A stretch of DNA of 64,000 nt from Pyrobaculum islandicum DSM 4184. Lineage in GTDB: Archaea > Thermoproteota > Thermoprotei > Thermoproteales > Thermoproteaceae. Within the stretch, counting starts at the first letter, position 1, and each line of letters opens with the position of its first letter. The notes under the pieces were generated by a model. The model was not told the origin of the DNA, did not search any database, and was given only the letters and a program-made list of their open reading frames with translations. Positions 33,452 to 42,894 of this stretch are shown one piece after another. The stretch lies in NCBI RefSeq assembly GCF_000015205.1, contig NC_008701.1, forward strand, positions 1,429,436-1,493,435, written 5' to 3'. Position numbers and translations under genes: made by a program.

Positions 33452-34480
33452 GTGAGAGTAGTCATCCTTGGCGGGGGGATAGCGGGCGTATTCACTGCAT
33501 ATTTCCTCAAGAGAAGGGGCTTCGAAGTTGTCGGAATAGGCGGCGAGGTTACATATCCCACGGCATCTTTAGTATTAACGCTATCTATGCCGCATAAAGA
33601 GGATGTGGAACTTGCCAAAAGAAGTCTCGAGATTTATAGAGAATTTGTAAACCCTAGAGAGGTTACGTCAGTAGATATCCTCCCGAGGTGGGTAGATTTA
33701 TCTAAACTAGCCGTCCCTCACGAGGTTGTCGACGCGATAGACGGCATACGACTGAGCCAAGACGAGGTTGCTGTGATAACAAAAGACTATCTCATCCCTG
33801 TTAGAAAAGTCGTGACAAAGTTAAGGAGGGAATTAGGTTTTGTAGACTCCTACGGGTTGTTGAAAATCAAAGATAGAAAAGCCTATGTAGTTGTAGATGG
33901 GGAGAGAGTAGAGGGTGACGTAGTGGTATTAGCAGCCGGGTATAGAAACAATATATTGGCACAAGAGGCCGGCGTATCTCTCCCACTGGCCCCTTATGAA
34001 TGTTACGCCGTGGTATATCTAGTTGGTAGAAAAGTGTGGAGATATAGCATCGGCGATTATATACTGGGTTGGTATGGAAGACCTCTTTCGCCTCCTTTAT
34101 ATATAGCTGGAGATGGCTGTGGACGCTATGGACAAGGGCCGCCTCCTGGCTATATGCAGAAAATCACTAACTTGATAAGACAGAGGGTGGGACATATATT
34201 TCCGCTCTACTTAAAGACTGGGTATTGTGAAATAGGCCCCCACGGAGGGCCCATCTATGGCAAACACCCGGAGGTAGAAAATCTCTATGTGATAGGGGGG
34301 CTCGATGGCTATGGCAGCATGGTTGGACCTGCGCTAGCGGAGCGGCTTGTGGAATTAATCGCCGGCCGTGGGGCGGAAGATGTCTATAGACTTGAGAAAT
34401 ACTTTGGTATACAAGTGTCTAACCCGTGCAATATAGCTGAACGACACGATTGGAGCGCCGTTTTACTACGTAATGCTTAA
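33452..34480 (+). CDS. FAD-dependent oxidoreductase (DAO family)
   Basis: 342 residues. VVILGGGIAGVFTAYFLKRRGFEVVGIG is the N-terminal FAD loop and GGLDGYGSMVGPALAERL is the C-terminal DAO signature (GHxGxG...Gxx replaced by GLDGYGSM). Likely oxidises an amino acid or glycine-type substrate. GTG start. Overlaps the next RHH gene by 8 nt. Confidence 0.82.
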   Translation: MRVVILGGGIAGVFTAYFLKRRGFEVVGIGGEVTYPTASLVLTLSMPHKEDVELAKRSLEIYREFVNPREVTSVDILPRWVDLSKLAVPHEVVDAIDGIRLSQDEVAVITKDYLIPVRKVVTKLRRELGFVDSYGLLKIKDRKAYVVVDGERVEGDVVVLAAGYRNNILAQEAGVSLPLAPYECYAVVYLVGRKVWRYSIGDYILGWYGRPLSPPLYIAGDGCGRYGQGPPPGYMQKITNLIRQRVGHIFPLYLKTGYCEIGPHGGPIYGKHPEVENLYVIGGLDGYGSMVGPALAERLVELIAGRGAEDVYRLEKYFGIQVSNPCNIAERHDWSAVLLRNA

Positions 34481-34670
34481 AAAGATGGAGAAAAAGTCCA
34501 ACGTGGCTAAAGAAAGAGAAAAAATGATCCTTATCTCCTTCCACGTACCTCAATCATATGTAGAGATTTTAGACGAGCTTGTAAAAATGGGGTTCTACCC
34601 CAGTAGAAGCGAAGCTATTAGGGCGGCATTGAGAGAGCTTTTAAATAGATATAAACTAAACGGCGTCTAA
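34473..34670 (+). CDS. ribbon-helix-helix DNA-binding protein
   Basis: 65 residues: basic start, MILISFHVPQSYVEILDELVKMGFYPSRSEAIRAALRELLNRY is the RHH beta-alpha-alpha unit with the typical SRSEAIR helix. The start is inside the end of the FAD oxidoreductase gene (8-nt overlap); Met5 (34485) is an alternative. It may regulate that gene. Confidence 0.82.
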   Translation: MLKKMEKKSNVAKEREKMILISFHVPQSYVEILDELVKMGFYPSRSEAIRAALRELLNRYKLNGV

Positions 34671-34700
34671 AATTTATAGCCCCAACCTGTCCCACACCCG

Positions 34701-35513
34701 GTGAATGGGTTAGCATCGGCGCTTATAGCCACTCTGGCTTTTTCTATAAACGCGCCGCTTGTACACGCTGCGTCAAAGAAAGGAGCAAACTCATTTGCCC
34801 TAGTGGCCATAAGAAATATCACAGCGCTTTTATTACTTCTGCCATTTGCAGATTTTAGAGTGGCTCTATCTACCCTCCTTGTCGTTTTATCTTCTGCAAT
34901 TTCCGGACCGGGCCTAGGCGACTACTTCTACTTTAAAGCGATATCGCATAGCGGAGTAGCTGTAGCTGTGACTATAGGCTACACCTATATTTTCACGACA
35001 CAGTTTTTCTCTGCACTAATGGGGGTAGAGCCGGTGAGATCTGGCGCTTTACTAGGCGCTCTTTTGGCGTTTCTAGGAGTTGTGATTACATTAGGCGGCA
35101 GACCTAGAGGCCCTGGCGTATTATACGGATTTATAACATCGCTGTTATGGGGTTTTGCATCAGCTCTCTTAGGAATGGCGGCAAAGGAAACGTCGCCGTA
35201 TACAATCGCCGTGGTTAGATCTGCCGTGTTAAGTCTAATCTTTATTCCGTTTTCAAAAATCCGCACTATCTCTACATCCGGCTTGATATATGCCGTCTTA
35301 TCTGGCGCAATAGGCCTGGCCTTGGGCTCTCTTGCGTTTATCTACGCAATGGCTTACGTCGGAGTTGCAACTACCGTCATAACTACATCTCTAACGCCAA
35401 TACTCTCTCAAATTTTTGACAGAGCTATCAACAAGACCTCTATCTCTCCGAAATATATATTAGGCGCTTTACTAGTCGGACTTGGAATTGCCACAACTGT
35501 GATGATTAACTAG
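34701..35513 (+). CDS. EamA/DMT family transporter
   Basis: 270 residues, about ten membrane helices in two EamA repeats (residues 5-125 and 140-268). DMT exporters move amino acids or nucleotide sugars out. GTG start. Its last codons (GTG ATG ATT AAC TAG) are box C and the first guide of an overlapping C/D sRNA, which constrains the 3' end. Confidence 0.85.
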   Translation: MNGLASALIATLAFSINAPLVHAASKKGANSFALVAIRNITALLLLLPFADFRVALSTLLVVLSSAISGPGLGDYFYFKAISHSGVAVAVTIGYTYIFTTQFFSALMGVEPVRSGALLGALLAFLGVVITLGGRPRGPGVLYGFITSLLWGFASALLGMAAKETSPYTIAVVRSAVLSLIFIPFSKIRTISTSGLIYAVLSGAIGLALGSLAFIYAMAYVGVATTVITTSLTPILSQIFDRAINKTSISPKYILGALLVGLGIATTVMIN

Positions 35514-35550
35514 ACGGCTGATGTTTGAAGAACTGACGACGGGCTGAATA
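35496..35550 (+). ncRNA. C/D box sRNA overlapping the 3' end of the EamA gene
   Basis: Box C GTGATGA (35499-35505), guide TTAACTAGACGG (12 nt), D' CTGA (35518-35521), spacer TGT, C' TTGAAGA (35525-35531), guide ACTGACGACGGG (12 nt), box D CTGA (35544-35547). All boxes are canonical or near so, and both guides are 12 nt. The second guide complements CCGUCGUCAGU, which resembles the conserved GUCGUCAG segment of 16S rRNA (around E. coli 1055-1070), so that is a likely target (inference). Confidence 0.87.
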
Positions 35551-35853
35551 TTATGTCTGTTTCTTTAACTCTGCTAATTTCCTGTTTATCTCGTCTAGCA
35601 ACTGATCTTTTGTCTTCCCCTCGGTTGATATACCTAGGGATTTTGCCATCTCGACAATTTTCTGGTCTATCTCCTCCCTCTTTTCAACTTTCCTAGGCTC
35701 CTCTTCTACGCCAGAAGCGGCCTTTCTAAACTCCCTAATGGCCTCTCCCAACCCTCTCGCTAGAGAGGGCAGTTTGGAGGGGCCCCAGATGAGAATTATG
35801 ACGATAGCTATAAGAACAACAAGCCACTCTTGTCCGGCTAATATTAAGTACAT
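35551..35853 (-). CDS. tatA: TatA twin-arginine translocase subunit
   Basis: About 100 residues: one membrane helix (LAGQEWLVVLIAIVIILIWG), the hinge GPSKLPSLARGLGEAIREFRKA amphipathic helix, then an acidic/basic tail. Membrane pore component of Tat export of folded proteins. The frame is open to 35907, but ATG 35853 is the one 25 nt after a TATA (TTTATTAATTTT read in reverse). tatC lies 600 nt away, divergent. Confidence 0.9.
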   Translation of the reverse strand: MYLILAGQEWLVVLIAIVIILIWGPSKLPSLARGLGEAIREFRKAASGVEEEPRKVEKREEIDQKIVEMAKSLGISTEGKTKDQLLDEINRKLAELKKQT

Positions 35854-35924
35854 AAGCCTTAGTGAGTAGTCCTTTATTAATTTTATGCCGCCTCTCCCTA
35901 GGCGCAACAGCTTAGAGACTTTCT

Positions 35925-36262
35925 CCTAGCCCACGCCTTCACCGGTATCCAAGAGCGTGGGGGTCATCGGGCATGGGAGACGGCGATGTGGCCTTTTCGT
36001 GAGTGCCCTGAGATAACAAATCGGGGTACTTTCCGCGAAGCTCTTTGTAGAGGGCCTTCCTAAGCGTAATGCGGTCCTCCGTTCTGTTTTGAAAGTCCCA
36101 CAAATTCGGCCACGATTTCCCTATACGCCCTTTCGAATCCTTAAGGGTGTTGAACTTACACCAGCCCCAGCCACGCGCTAAAGACAGCGACAGCGCGGAT
36201 CAACGTGTACATACCCTCCTTCTATTTCTTCCGCCGTTTTTGTCACGGTTATGCTTTTTACC
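35925..36262 (-). pseudogene. decayed tnpB fragment between tatA and tatC
   Basis: Minus-strand pieces in several frames recall TnpB: a start-like GTG-ACA-AAA-ACG-GCG-GAA-GAA (MTKTAEE, cf. LVKTAEE of the 59.2 kb copy), and further on ITLRKALYKELRGKYPDLLSQGTH, the LxxELRxxYPxLPS pattern of TnpB N-terminal halves. Stops and frame changes interrupt it and the catalytic domain is gone. The remaining intergenic bases up to the tatC promoter hold nothing I can name. Confidence 0.55.
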
Positions 36263-36454
36263 GCCTCCCTTCTCTTCTTCTCTCACGAGAAGATGTGGAT
36301 TAAAAGGTAGCTGAAACGGCGGTGGGGCTTTTAGGGCTGGCGGTACACGCCGTCTCCGGCGTAGGAACGCTTGGGCTGGGCCGCTGGAGAGCAACGACAC
36401 ACTTACGCCGTCTATAACCCAAGTAGCTTTTTAATATCGACTTCAGTAAGTTTT

Positions 36455-37303
36455 GTGGAATCTAAACCGCCTCGCGACAAGGAAATGCCTCTGTGGGAAC
36501 ATTTAGCCGAATTAGGCACGCGGCTTAAACGTGTGCTTATAGCTTTTGCCGTAGTTTTTATCCTCATGTGGATGCCCGCCCCAGATCTAAGCGGAGGAAA
36601 TCCGTTGAGTATAGCCACTTCTTTTTTCATAACTGGAGAGTATAACCCATTTGCATATTGGGTATTTATGCAATCTATTAACCCACTTTTAGAGGGTCTC
36701 AACAGAACTGGGTATGTTAGAATTGCTTTAATCGCCGGCGAGGTATGGAATCCGCTTGCGGCTGTAATGTACTCCTCGCTTTATCTAACGGCACTTGTGG
36801 TATTTCCATATTTCGTATATCAAATGTGGCTTTATATACAACCGGCTCTCTACCCACACGAAGAGAGAGCTGTGAAAAAGTATCTATGGATTGCCCTACT
36901 TCTGTTTTATGCCGGAAACCTCTTCGGGATATTGATCATATATCCCTCCCTCTTTAGATTTGTCGTAGGTCTGGCACAAGTGATTAAGGTAGAGCAGATC
37001 TTCAGCGTGGCGTCTGTGGTAAGTACTTGGATCCAGATTGCCTTCTGGACTGGAGTGATCTTCGAGACGCCCATTGTGATGGCTATATTGTCTGAGATCT
37101 GTCTCTTAAATCCCTGGACGTTAGCAGAATACAGGCCGTTAGTATATGCGGCGGCACTAATTTTAATTGCCATGGTGACGCCAGATACTACGCTCATATC
37201 TACATTTCTCACGTTTATACCCTTCGCTATACTTTTTGAAATTGGACTAATCTGGAGCAGGAGGATTGTCCGCAAGTGCCCCGATGTTCAACGTCGGCGG
37301 TAA
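36455..37303 (+). CDS. tatC: TatC twin-arginine translocase subunit
   Basis: About 282 residues with six membrane helices. MPLWEHLAELGTRLKRVL is the TatC opening with Glu and Arg residues that bind the RR signal peptide. FRF, AIFWTGVIFETPIVM and the C-terminal VTPDTTLISTFLTFIPFAILFEIGL are family segments. The frame is open to 36371, but GTG 36455 (VESKPPRDKEM) is 25 nt after a TATA (CTTTTTAATATC). Confidence 0.93.
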   Translation: MESKPPRDKEMPLWEHLAELGTRLKRVLIAFAVVFILMWMPAPDLSGGNPLSIATSFFITGEYNPFAYWVFMQSINPLLEGLNRTGYVRIALIAGEVWNPLAAVMYSSLYLTALVVFPYFVYQMWLYIQPALYPHEERAVKKYLWIALLLFYAGNLFGILIIYPSLFRFVVGLAQVIKVEQIFSVASVVSTWIQIAFWTGVIFETPIVMAILSEICLLNPWTLAEYRPLVYAAALILIAMVTPDTTLISTFLTFIPFAILFEIGLIWSRRIVRKCPDVQRRR

Positions 37304-38124
37304 AGGCCGTATAGATAGAGGAGTTTTGGCGTAGAGGACCAACCGCCGGGCACTTGTTTTATAAAGCCCCACTTGGCTAAATAGCCGAGTTGCCATGTCG
37401 TGATGTGGTCAAGGATATAACTATGGCTTAAAACGCTTTGAGAAGCCAAATCTTCGAAAAAGTCTATATCTAGGTTTAATATTTCGCCTACGCGTTTTAA
37501 CGCATCCCAGAACCTTGGTTCTGTAGGTGTAGAGTTTTCTTCGACTGTAGCTTTAGAAAGCGTGATCTCGCCTCTTCTAATTGATACATCGCCTGGCGTT
37601 TTTATATAACGTTCCCTTAGATAGGGCGGGGCAGATGAGTGAAATATTATGTCGCCAGGTAACTCGAGGGGTTTTACAACTATTAACTGCACCTCTGCGC
37701 CGAGCTCTTCTGCACGTTCTGCCAAAAAATGAGCGTATTCCCCATAGCCATAGCGGAGATCCACCGCCACTGGGGCAATACCTACTGACAACACCGCAAG
37801 TGTTGCGACTATGGGGTCTGGGCGTGGGGTAAAACAACTTCCGGCGGCTACGCCGTATGGTAATATGCGGGCTAGCCACATATCCTCAAGTGGTAGTTGT
37901 CCAAATAACAAGACGTTGTCAAGGACGTCAAGTCCTAAGTCTATTTGGTCTTGTAGAGCGCCAAATATCTCCACGCCGTATATCCTCTTGACAGCTTTGG
38001 CAAGTATGCAGAAGGAAGAGAGACGTGGAGAGGGCGGCGGGTTTTTACAACGTGGCGAAACAATTGCGCGTACATCTCCCAAAGTATGTATTGACTCGCT
38101 ATAGTCTACTATTTGTAGAATCAC
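37288..38124 (-). CDS. hypothetical protein, 278 residues
   Basis: Soluble alpha/beta protein, weakly Rossmann-like in the middle (ATLAVLSVGIAPVAVDLRYGYGEYAHFL) with a helical C-terminus (TWQLGYLAKWGFIKQVPGGW) that could be a winged helix. No motif recognised. Overlaps tatC convergently by 16 nt. It appears intact, with neighbour-like codon use. Confidence 0.6.
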   Translation of the reverse strand: MILQIVDYSESIHTLGDVRAIVSPRCKNPPPSPRLSSFCILAKAVKRIYGVEIFGALQDQIDLGLDVLDNVLLFGQLPLEDMWLARILPYGVAAGSCFTPRPDPIVATLAVLSVGIAPVAVDLRYGYGEYAHFLAERAEELGAEVQLIVVKPLELPGDIIFHSSAPPYLRERYIKTPGDVSIRRGEITLSKATVEENSTPTEPRFWDALKRVGEILNLDIDFFEDLASQSVLSHSYILDHITTWQLGYLAKWGFIKQVPGGWSSTPKLLYLYGLYRRR

Positions 38125-38157
38125 AGAGTTTTTATAAAGTCTCGCATTTTAAAAGCC

Positions 38158-38523
38158 ATGAGTGTCGTAGGTATCAGGTTTGATTATATACATGCTGAGA
38201 GATTTGGAGCCCCGCCTCCAGGCGCCCAGTTACAAATGAATGTACAAGTTATGATAGAGGGAGAGAGAGCTGTAAAAAGAGGTGGCACGATAGAGTTACC
38301 ATTTACGGTAAGCATAGCCTCTAGCCCAAGTGTAGTTACAGTGACTATCAGAGGCACTGCAGTGATACAGGGCGAGGTAGATGTGAAAAATCTCCCGCCG
38401 CAAGTGGCAGGGCCTATAATGCAAGCCGCCTTGTTTGAGGCGGCGCTTGTCATGAGGGAGTTGGGCTTTCCACCGCCGCTTCCCATACAGCCGCAGTCGC
38501 AACAGACGCCGCATTACGCGTGA
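38158..38523 (+). CDS. small archaeal protein, SecB-like
   Basis: 121 residues. MSVVGIRFDYIHAERFG and VQVMIEGERAVKRGGTIELPFTVSIASSPSVVTVTIRGTAVIQG form a beta sheet, followed by a helix (PIMQAALFEAALVMREL) and a Pro/Gln tail. This pattern resembles the archaeal SecB-like group (MJ0357 type). Chaperone function is a guess. TATA (TTTATAAAGTC, about 38131) about 25 nt before the ATG. Confidence 0.55.
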   Translation: MSVVGIRFDYIHAERFGAPPPGAQLQMNVQVMIEGERAVKRGGTIELPFTVSIASSPSVVTVTIRGTAVIQGEVDVKNLPPQVAGPIMQAALFEAALVMRELGFPPPLPIQPQSQQTPHYA

Positions 38524-38562
38524 TGAGCCAACCCCGGCACTGAGTTGTGAAGTAGTTTTAGA

Positions 38563-39648
38563 ATGCTGATATATCTCGTACTACTCTCGCGCGCAGTTTA
38601 TGCATTAATGTGGTTCTACATCGCGCCTGTGATACCTATGATGTTGAGAGAGTTTAACGTAGACCCAGCTCTAGCGGGTGTTTTACCTGCGGTTTTTATA
38701 GTTGGCGCAAAACGGCACAGCTACCGGCAAGTTTTATAGGCGCTAAATTCGGCCATAATAAAATCGCCGGAATTGGCTTGATAATCTTCGGCATATCGTC
38801 TATAGCCGTCGGCCTCTCCCCCAGCTGGGAGTGGGCGTTGTTTTTTAGGGCACTGGGCGGCTTAGGCGCTGGCCTCTTTTTTTCTACAGCAGGCGCTGTG
38901 CTTAGTTCTTAAACCTGACGCCGTTGGTTCTATCCTAGGTTGGTATAACGCTTCTTTTAACCTAGGCGGCTTTCTGGGTTACTACTGGGGCTATGTAGCG
39001 TCGTTAGTCGGATGGCGTATTGCAATAGCAATACCAGGGGTTATTTCGGCGGCTTTCGGAGCTATGCTTTTAAAAAGCGCGAGCTTAAAAAGTGAGACAT
39101 CTATCAGTTGGAAAACTAGTGTATTTGGCCTAGCATCTTTCCCCTTCTGGGGGGCCGTATATGCAGCTAATAGTCTCACAGCTACGTGGCTACATTTATT
39201 CCGCGGCATGGAAGAGAGTTATGCAGGCGCAATTTCGTCGGCGTCTATGCTGTCGGGATTTTTCGGCGGGGTGTTTGGAAGGCTTTACGATAGAACAAAA
39301 AACAAAAGACGCTTGCTACTCTACACTCCGATTTTTGCATCTATTGTATATTTAGCAATGCCAGATACGCCAATAGAGGCGGCGCCTCTTCTCGTATTTA
39401 TATACGGGGCTTCATTTTCTGCATACATAACCGCTGTATATGCCACAGTATCAAAGGTTTCTAGAAATCCTGCATCTGCCCTAGCCGTAATCAATGTTAT
39501 AAATATGGCTCTCGGTCTTCATTTTAGCTACGCTTTCTCTTTACTTATGGCCTTTTCGCCTACATATCCCTGGCTTCTACTTTCGGCACTAGCTTTTTTA
39601 TCTGCTATAGCGACATATATAGTCATAAATATGCTAAAGATTTATTAA
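38563..39648 (+). pseudogene. MFS transporter with two frameshifts
   Basis: Frame 1 reads MLIYLVLLSRAVYALMWFY...VFIVGA and then breaks near 38710. The next frame reads TAQLPASFIGAKFGHNKIAG...LSS up to a stop near 38910. From there LKPDAVGSILGWYNASFN continues in the original-type frame to 39648. The joined product would be about 360 residues, 12 helices, MFS type. The two shifts are opposite, so the ends agree in frame. The first lies in an A-run (GCAAAACGG). No promoter or start beyond 39064 suits a shorter functional product. Confidence 0.75.
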
Positions 39649-39668
39649 TATTTCGATTAACACAGAAA

Positions 39669-40565
39669 GTGAGGGTAGTTATAGCGCTGGGGGGCAATGC
39701 GTTTAATCAACCTGGCGAGCCTATAAATCAGGAGACTCATTTAAAAAACGTCGATCTAGCGGCAAGAGTAATTGCTAAAGTCGTACAAGAGGGACATCAA
39801 GTCGTTATAACACATGGCAATGGCCCGCAGATTGGATATCTTGCCGAATTACAGAGGGGGGATGGGGCGTTTAAACTAGACGTCTTAAACGCGGCGACCC
39901 AAGGTATGTTAGGCTACTTTATAGTTTCTGCTCTCGACAGGTATTTAGGCTCTGGGAGGTCTGTAGCTATTGTTACCCGCGTGGAGGTAGATTGCAACGA
40001 CCCCGCTTTTAAAACTCCGACAAAACCTATAGGGCCTGTGTATTCTGAAGAACAAGCTATTGAGTTAGCGAAGAGATACGGCTGGATATTTAAACAAGAC
40101 CCAAGGGGAGGGTGGCGGCGGGTTGTGCCATCTCCTACACCACGTAAGATCTTAGAAGTAGATGTGATAAAACAGCTTTTAGAAAGCGGCTATGTCGTAG
40201 TTGCAACCGGCGGAGGCGGCATACCTATGTGTAATGGCGTAGGCGTAGAGGGAGTTATAGACAAGGATTTAGCTTCTTCATTACTAGCAATAGAGCTGGG
40301 TGCAGATTTCCTCGTCATACTCACAGATGTAGATGGCATTTATATAAACTTCAAAAAGCCTAGCCAGAGGAAGCTTGACGTTGTAAGAGTTGATGAGCTG
40401 GAGAAGTATATGTCTGAAGGACATTTTCCGCCGGGCTCTATGGGGCCTAAGGTACAGGCGGTTATAAATTTCGTACGTAAGACTGGCAAAAAAGCTGCTG
40501 TTGGCGCATTAGAAAGAGGCTATGAGGTGTTTAAGGGGATTAGCGGCACTCAAGTTGTGCCGTAG
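39669..40565 (+). CDS. arcC: carbamate kinase
   Basis: 298 residues, amino-acid-kinase fold: VVIALGGNAFNQPGEP, VITHGNGPQIGYLA, AATGGGGIPM (as VVATGGGGIPMCNG), DVDGIYINF and PGSMGPKVQAVINFV. It makes ATP from carbamoyl phosphate and ADP, or the reverse. GTG start. Overlaps hisS convergently by 16 nt. Confidence 0.93.
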   Translation: MRVVIALGGNAFNQPGEPINQETHLKNVDLAARVIAKVVQEGHQVVITHGNGPQIGYLAELQRGDGAFKLDVLNAATQGMLGYFIVSALDRYLGSGRSVAIVTRVEVDCNDPAFKTPTKPIGPVYSEEQAIELAKRYGWIFKQDPRGGWRRVVPSPTPRKILEVDVIKQLLESGYVVVATGGGGIPMCNGVGVEGVIDKDLASSLLAIELGADFLVILTDVDGIYINFKKPSQRKLDVVRVDELEKYMSEGHFPPGSMGPKVQAVINFVRKTGKKAAVGALERGYEVFKGISGTQVVP

Positions 40566-41815
40566 AATTCGCTAAACGGCTTCTCAAACTCCTCACGTCT
40601 TTGTAAATCTCTAATTTTCACAACGCCTTTTTCAAGCTCCTTTTTCCCTATAATTATCAAATACCTAGTGCCTATCTTTAGTATGTACTCGAAGACTTCT
40701 TTTAGGTTCTTCTCGCCGAGTTCTACCACAACACTGTAGCCGGCGGAACGGAGTCTCTTTGCTATAGCAACTGCGTATGGGTACGCGTCGTCGTCAAAGA
40801 TATATATGTAGTAGTCCAACGGCTTCTCTACGCCTTCAAGTCCCACCGCCTCCATTAGTCTCTCCACGCCTATTGCAAAACCGAGAGCCGGCATTTTAAC
40901 GCCACTGTAGAGCTCTAAAAGGTCGTCATAACGTCCTCCGCCTCCTACAGCTAGTTTGTACTCTCCAGCAAATGCCTCAAACACCATGCCTGTGTAATAG
41001 TCTAACCCTCTGACTATAGACATATCAAATCTAAATTTGTCTAGCGATACGGCAGCTTCTAAATATTTCAATAATTTGTTATAGAAAGACCCCAGGCCGC
41101 TGTCTAGTTTAGTTATGACATTAACCGCCTCTTCTATTGACATCTCCTCGGCTATGTCATATATACGCTCTGCCGTATCAAGCGAAACGCCGCCTTCAGC
41201 CATTAACTTTATCACCTCTTCTCTTGAGAGTTTAAGCTTCTTATCTAATGCACGGTAAATGACATCTCTATATGCAGAAACTCCTAATCTCTCAAGCAAC
41301 TTGTCTACAACTCTTCTATCGTTGATTTTAACAATATAACTCCTTGCACCAACTGCGTCAAGAGCTTGTGTAAATACTTGAAGCACTTCAGCGTCCGCTC
41401 TAGGGCTCGCCGAACCTATTAGCTCTATCCCAAATTGATAAAACTCTCTATATCTGCCGTGTTGCGGTTCGTCGTAACGAAATACCTTAGTGAAATAGTA
41501 CCACCTTATTGGTCTGGGAAGGCTGAGGTTATAAGAAATGACACGGGCAATAGGGACCGTCATGTCGAATCTAAGCCCTAGGTCGCGGCCTGCTTTATCT
41601 TTGAAGTAGTATATCTCATTCACCACCTCTTGGCCGGCTTTTTTCGCGAGTACTTCAAAATGTTCTACCACAGGTGTTTCAACTCTCCTGTATCCAAAGG
41701 CCTCAGCTACTTTAGACAACGTCTCCTCCATATGTCTAAGCGCATAAAACTGCGGCGGAAGCCAGTCTCGCATCCCGCGTGGGGGTCTTCTTAAATAGTC
41801 TGGAAGGCCGCTCAT
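40550..41815 (-). CDS. hisS: histidyl-tRNA synthetase
   Basis: 421 residues, class II: motif 2 RYFTKVFRYDEPQHGRYREFYQ, the histidine-A motif GLDYYTGMVFEAF and motif 3 LGFAIGVERLM, then the C-terminal anticodon domain (YYIYIFDD...SVVVELGEKNLKE). Charges tRNA-His. Start overlaps the end of the saccharopine-dehydrogenase-like gene by 4 nt. Confidence 0.96.
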   Translation of the reverse strand: MSGLPDYLRRPPRGMRDWLPPQFYALRHMEETLSKVAEAFGYRRVETPVVEHFEVLAKKAGQEVVNEIYYFKDKAGRDLGLRFDMTVPIARVISYNLSLPRPIRWYYFTKVFRYDEPQHGRYREFYQFGIELIGSASPRADAEVLQVFTQALDAVGARSYIVKINDRRVVDKLLERLGVSAYRDVIYRALDKKLKLSREEVIKLMAEGGVSLDTAERIYDIAEEMSIEEAVNVITKLDSGLGSFYNKLLKYLEAAVSLDKFRFDMSIVRGLDYYTGMVFEAFAGEYKLAVGGGGRYDDLLELYSGVKMPALGFAIGVERLMEAVGLEGVEKPLDYYIYIFDDDAYPYAVAIAKRLRSAGYSVVVELGEKNLKEVFEYILKIGTRYLIIIGKKELEKGVVKIRDLQRREEFEKPFSEFYGTT

Positions 41816-42858
41816 AAAACCACCCTCTCTACAACTTCTCGTGATATATAGACTCCATGTTGTTTCACAGTAGATATAATCCTTGGAAATAGCTTGTTAG
41901 ACATGCCTATATACTCCGGCGGCGTAACACCAGGTTCTAGCTCTTTTATTACGTATTGCATAGCTATTGCAACGCTCCCAGTGGCTATCTGCATAGCTGT
42001 CCACCTGTCGCGAGACTTTACCAAGACCTCGTACTGTATCTTCTTGTCGCCTCTAGTTCCAAATACACGCATATATACTACGTCTGGGACGTCGAATTTA
42101 AGCTTGGAAAGAACTGTCGCAGTTACTAACCGCGGAGGTGGCTCTCCGCTTTCATCCATGAGGCCTAGGTCGCGGAGTAGGCGTATTTTTTCAACGTGGC
42201 CTGGCCACCTAAGCGTTTTTTCATACATTGTTGATACTCTGTCTGCTAGGGTTTTTAGGAGTGTACGAAGTCCGTCGGTATAAAAAGCTTCTAATTCGCC
42301 TATTGGTGAATGTATATACTCAACTTCGTTAAGTGGGTCGACGGATGTCACCTCGCCGTTTTTTAAAACTCTGGCTGGTCGTGTGTACTCCTCTACCAGA
42401 TCGAGCGGGTTCCATGTAACCGAGTAGCCGAGTGGACCCACGGGCTTTTCAGGTATGCCACCTACGTAAATACCTAGTTCGTCTACTCTATCTAACTCGG
42501 CCGCGAGTCTCCCAGCCAATATGTTGCTAAGGCCGGGGGCAATTCCGGCGTCTGGTATATATCTCGCGCCACTTTTAACTGCGATTTGATGTAAAGAGAG
42601 GGGGTCCTCTGCGTAGTAGGAAATATCTATTGTATCAAGCCCAGCTTCTAGCGCTCTCTTTGACGCCTTATATGCGATACTGCCTGGCAACGCGTTTATC
42701 ACTAAATCGTAGCCGCCCAGAGGCGTCTCTAACGCATCTTGTTGTAACGCATTTGGACACGCCTTTGCTTTATCAACTACTACAACATCGTGTTTTGTCG
42801 AGAGATAGTCATATACGTATCTACCTATATTTCCACAACCTAGAACTAACACTCTCAC
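41812..42858 (-). CDS. saccharopine dehydrogenase-like reductase
   Basis: 348 residues. VLVLGCGNIGRYVYDYLS is an NAD(P) Rossmann loop; DISYYAEDP, ARYIPDAGIAPGLSNILAGRLA and GGIPEKPVGPLGYSVTWNP are saccharopine-dehydrogenase / lysine 6-dehydrogenase features. A lysine- or carboxynorspermidine-type role is possible. Coupled to hisS, but the metabolic link is unclear. Confidence 0.8.
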   Translation of the reverse strand: MRVLVLGCGNIGRYVYDYLSTKHDVVVVDKAKACPNALQQDALETPLGGYDLVINALPGSIAYKASKRALEAGLDTIDISYYAEDPLSLHQIAVKSGARYIPDAGIAPGLSNILAGRLAAELDRVDELGIYVGGIPEKPVGPLGYSVTWNPLDLVEEYTRPARVLKNGEVTSVDPLNEVEYIHSPIGELEAFYTDGLRTLLKTLADRVSTMYEKTLRWPGHVEKIRLLRDLGLMDESGEPPPRLVTATVLSKLKFDVPDVVYMRVFGTRGDKKIQYEVLVKSRDRWTAMQIATGSVAIAMQYVIKELEPGVTPPEYIGMSNKLFPRIISTVKQHGVYISREVVERVVL

Positions 42859-42894
42859 ATTGCTGGAACTGGTTGTTAGTATTTATACTATCAC

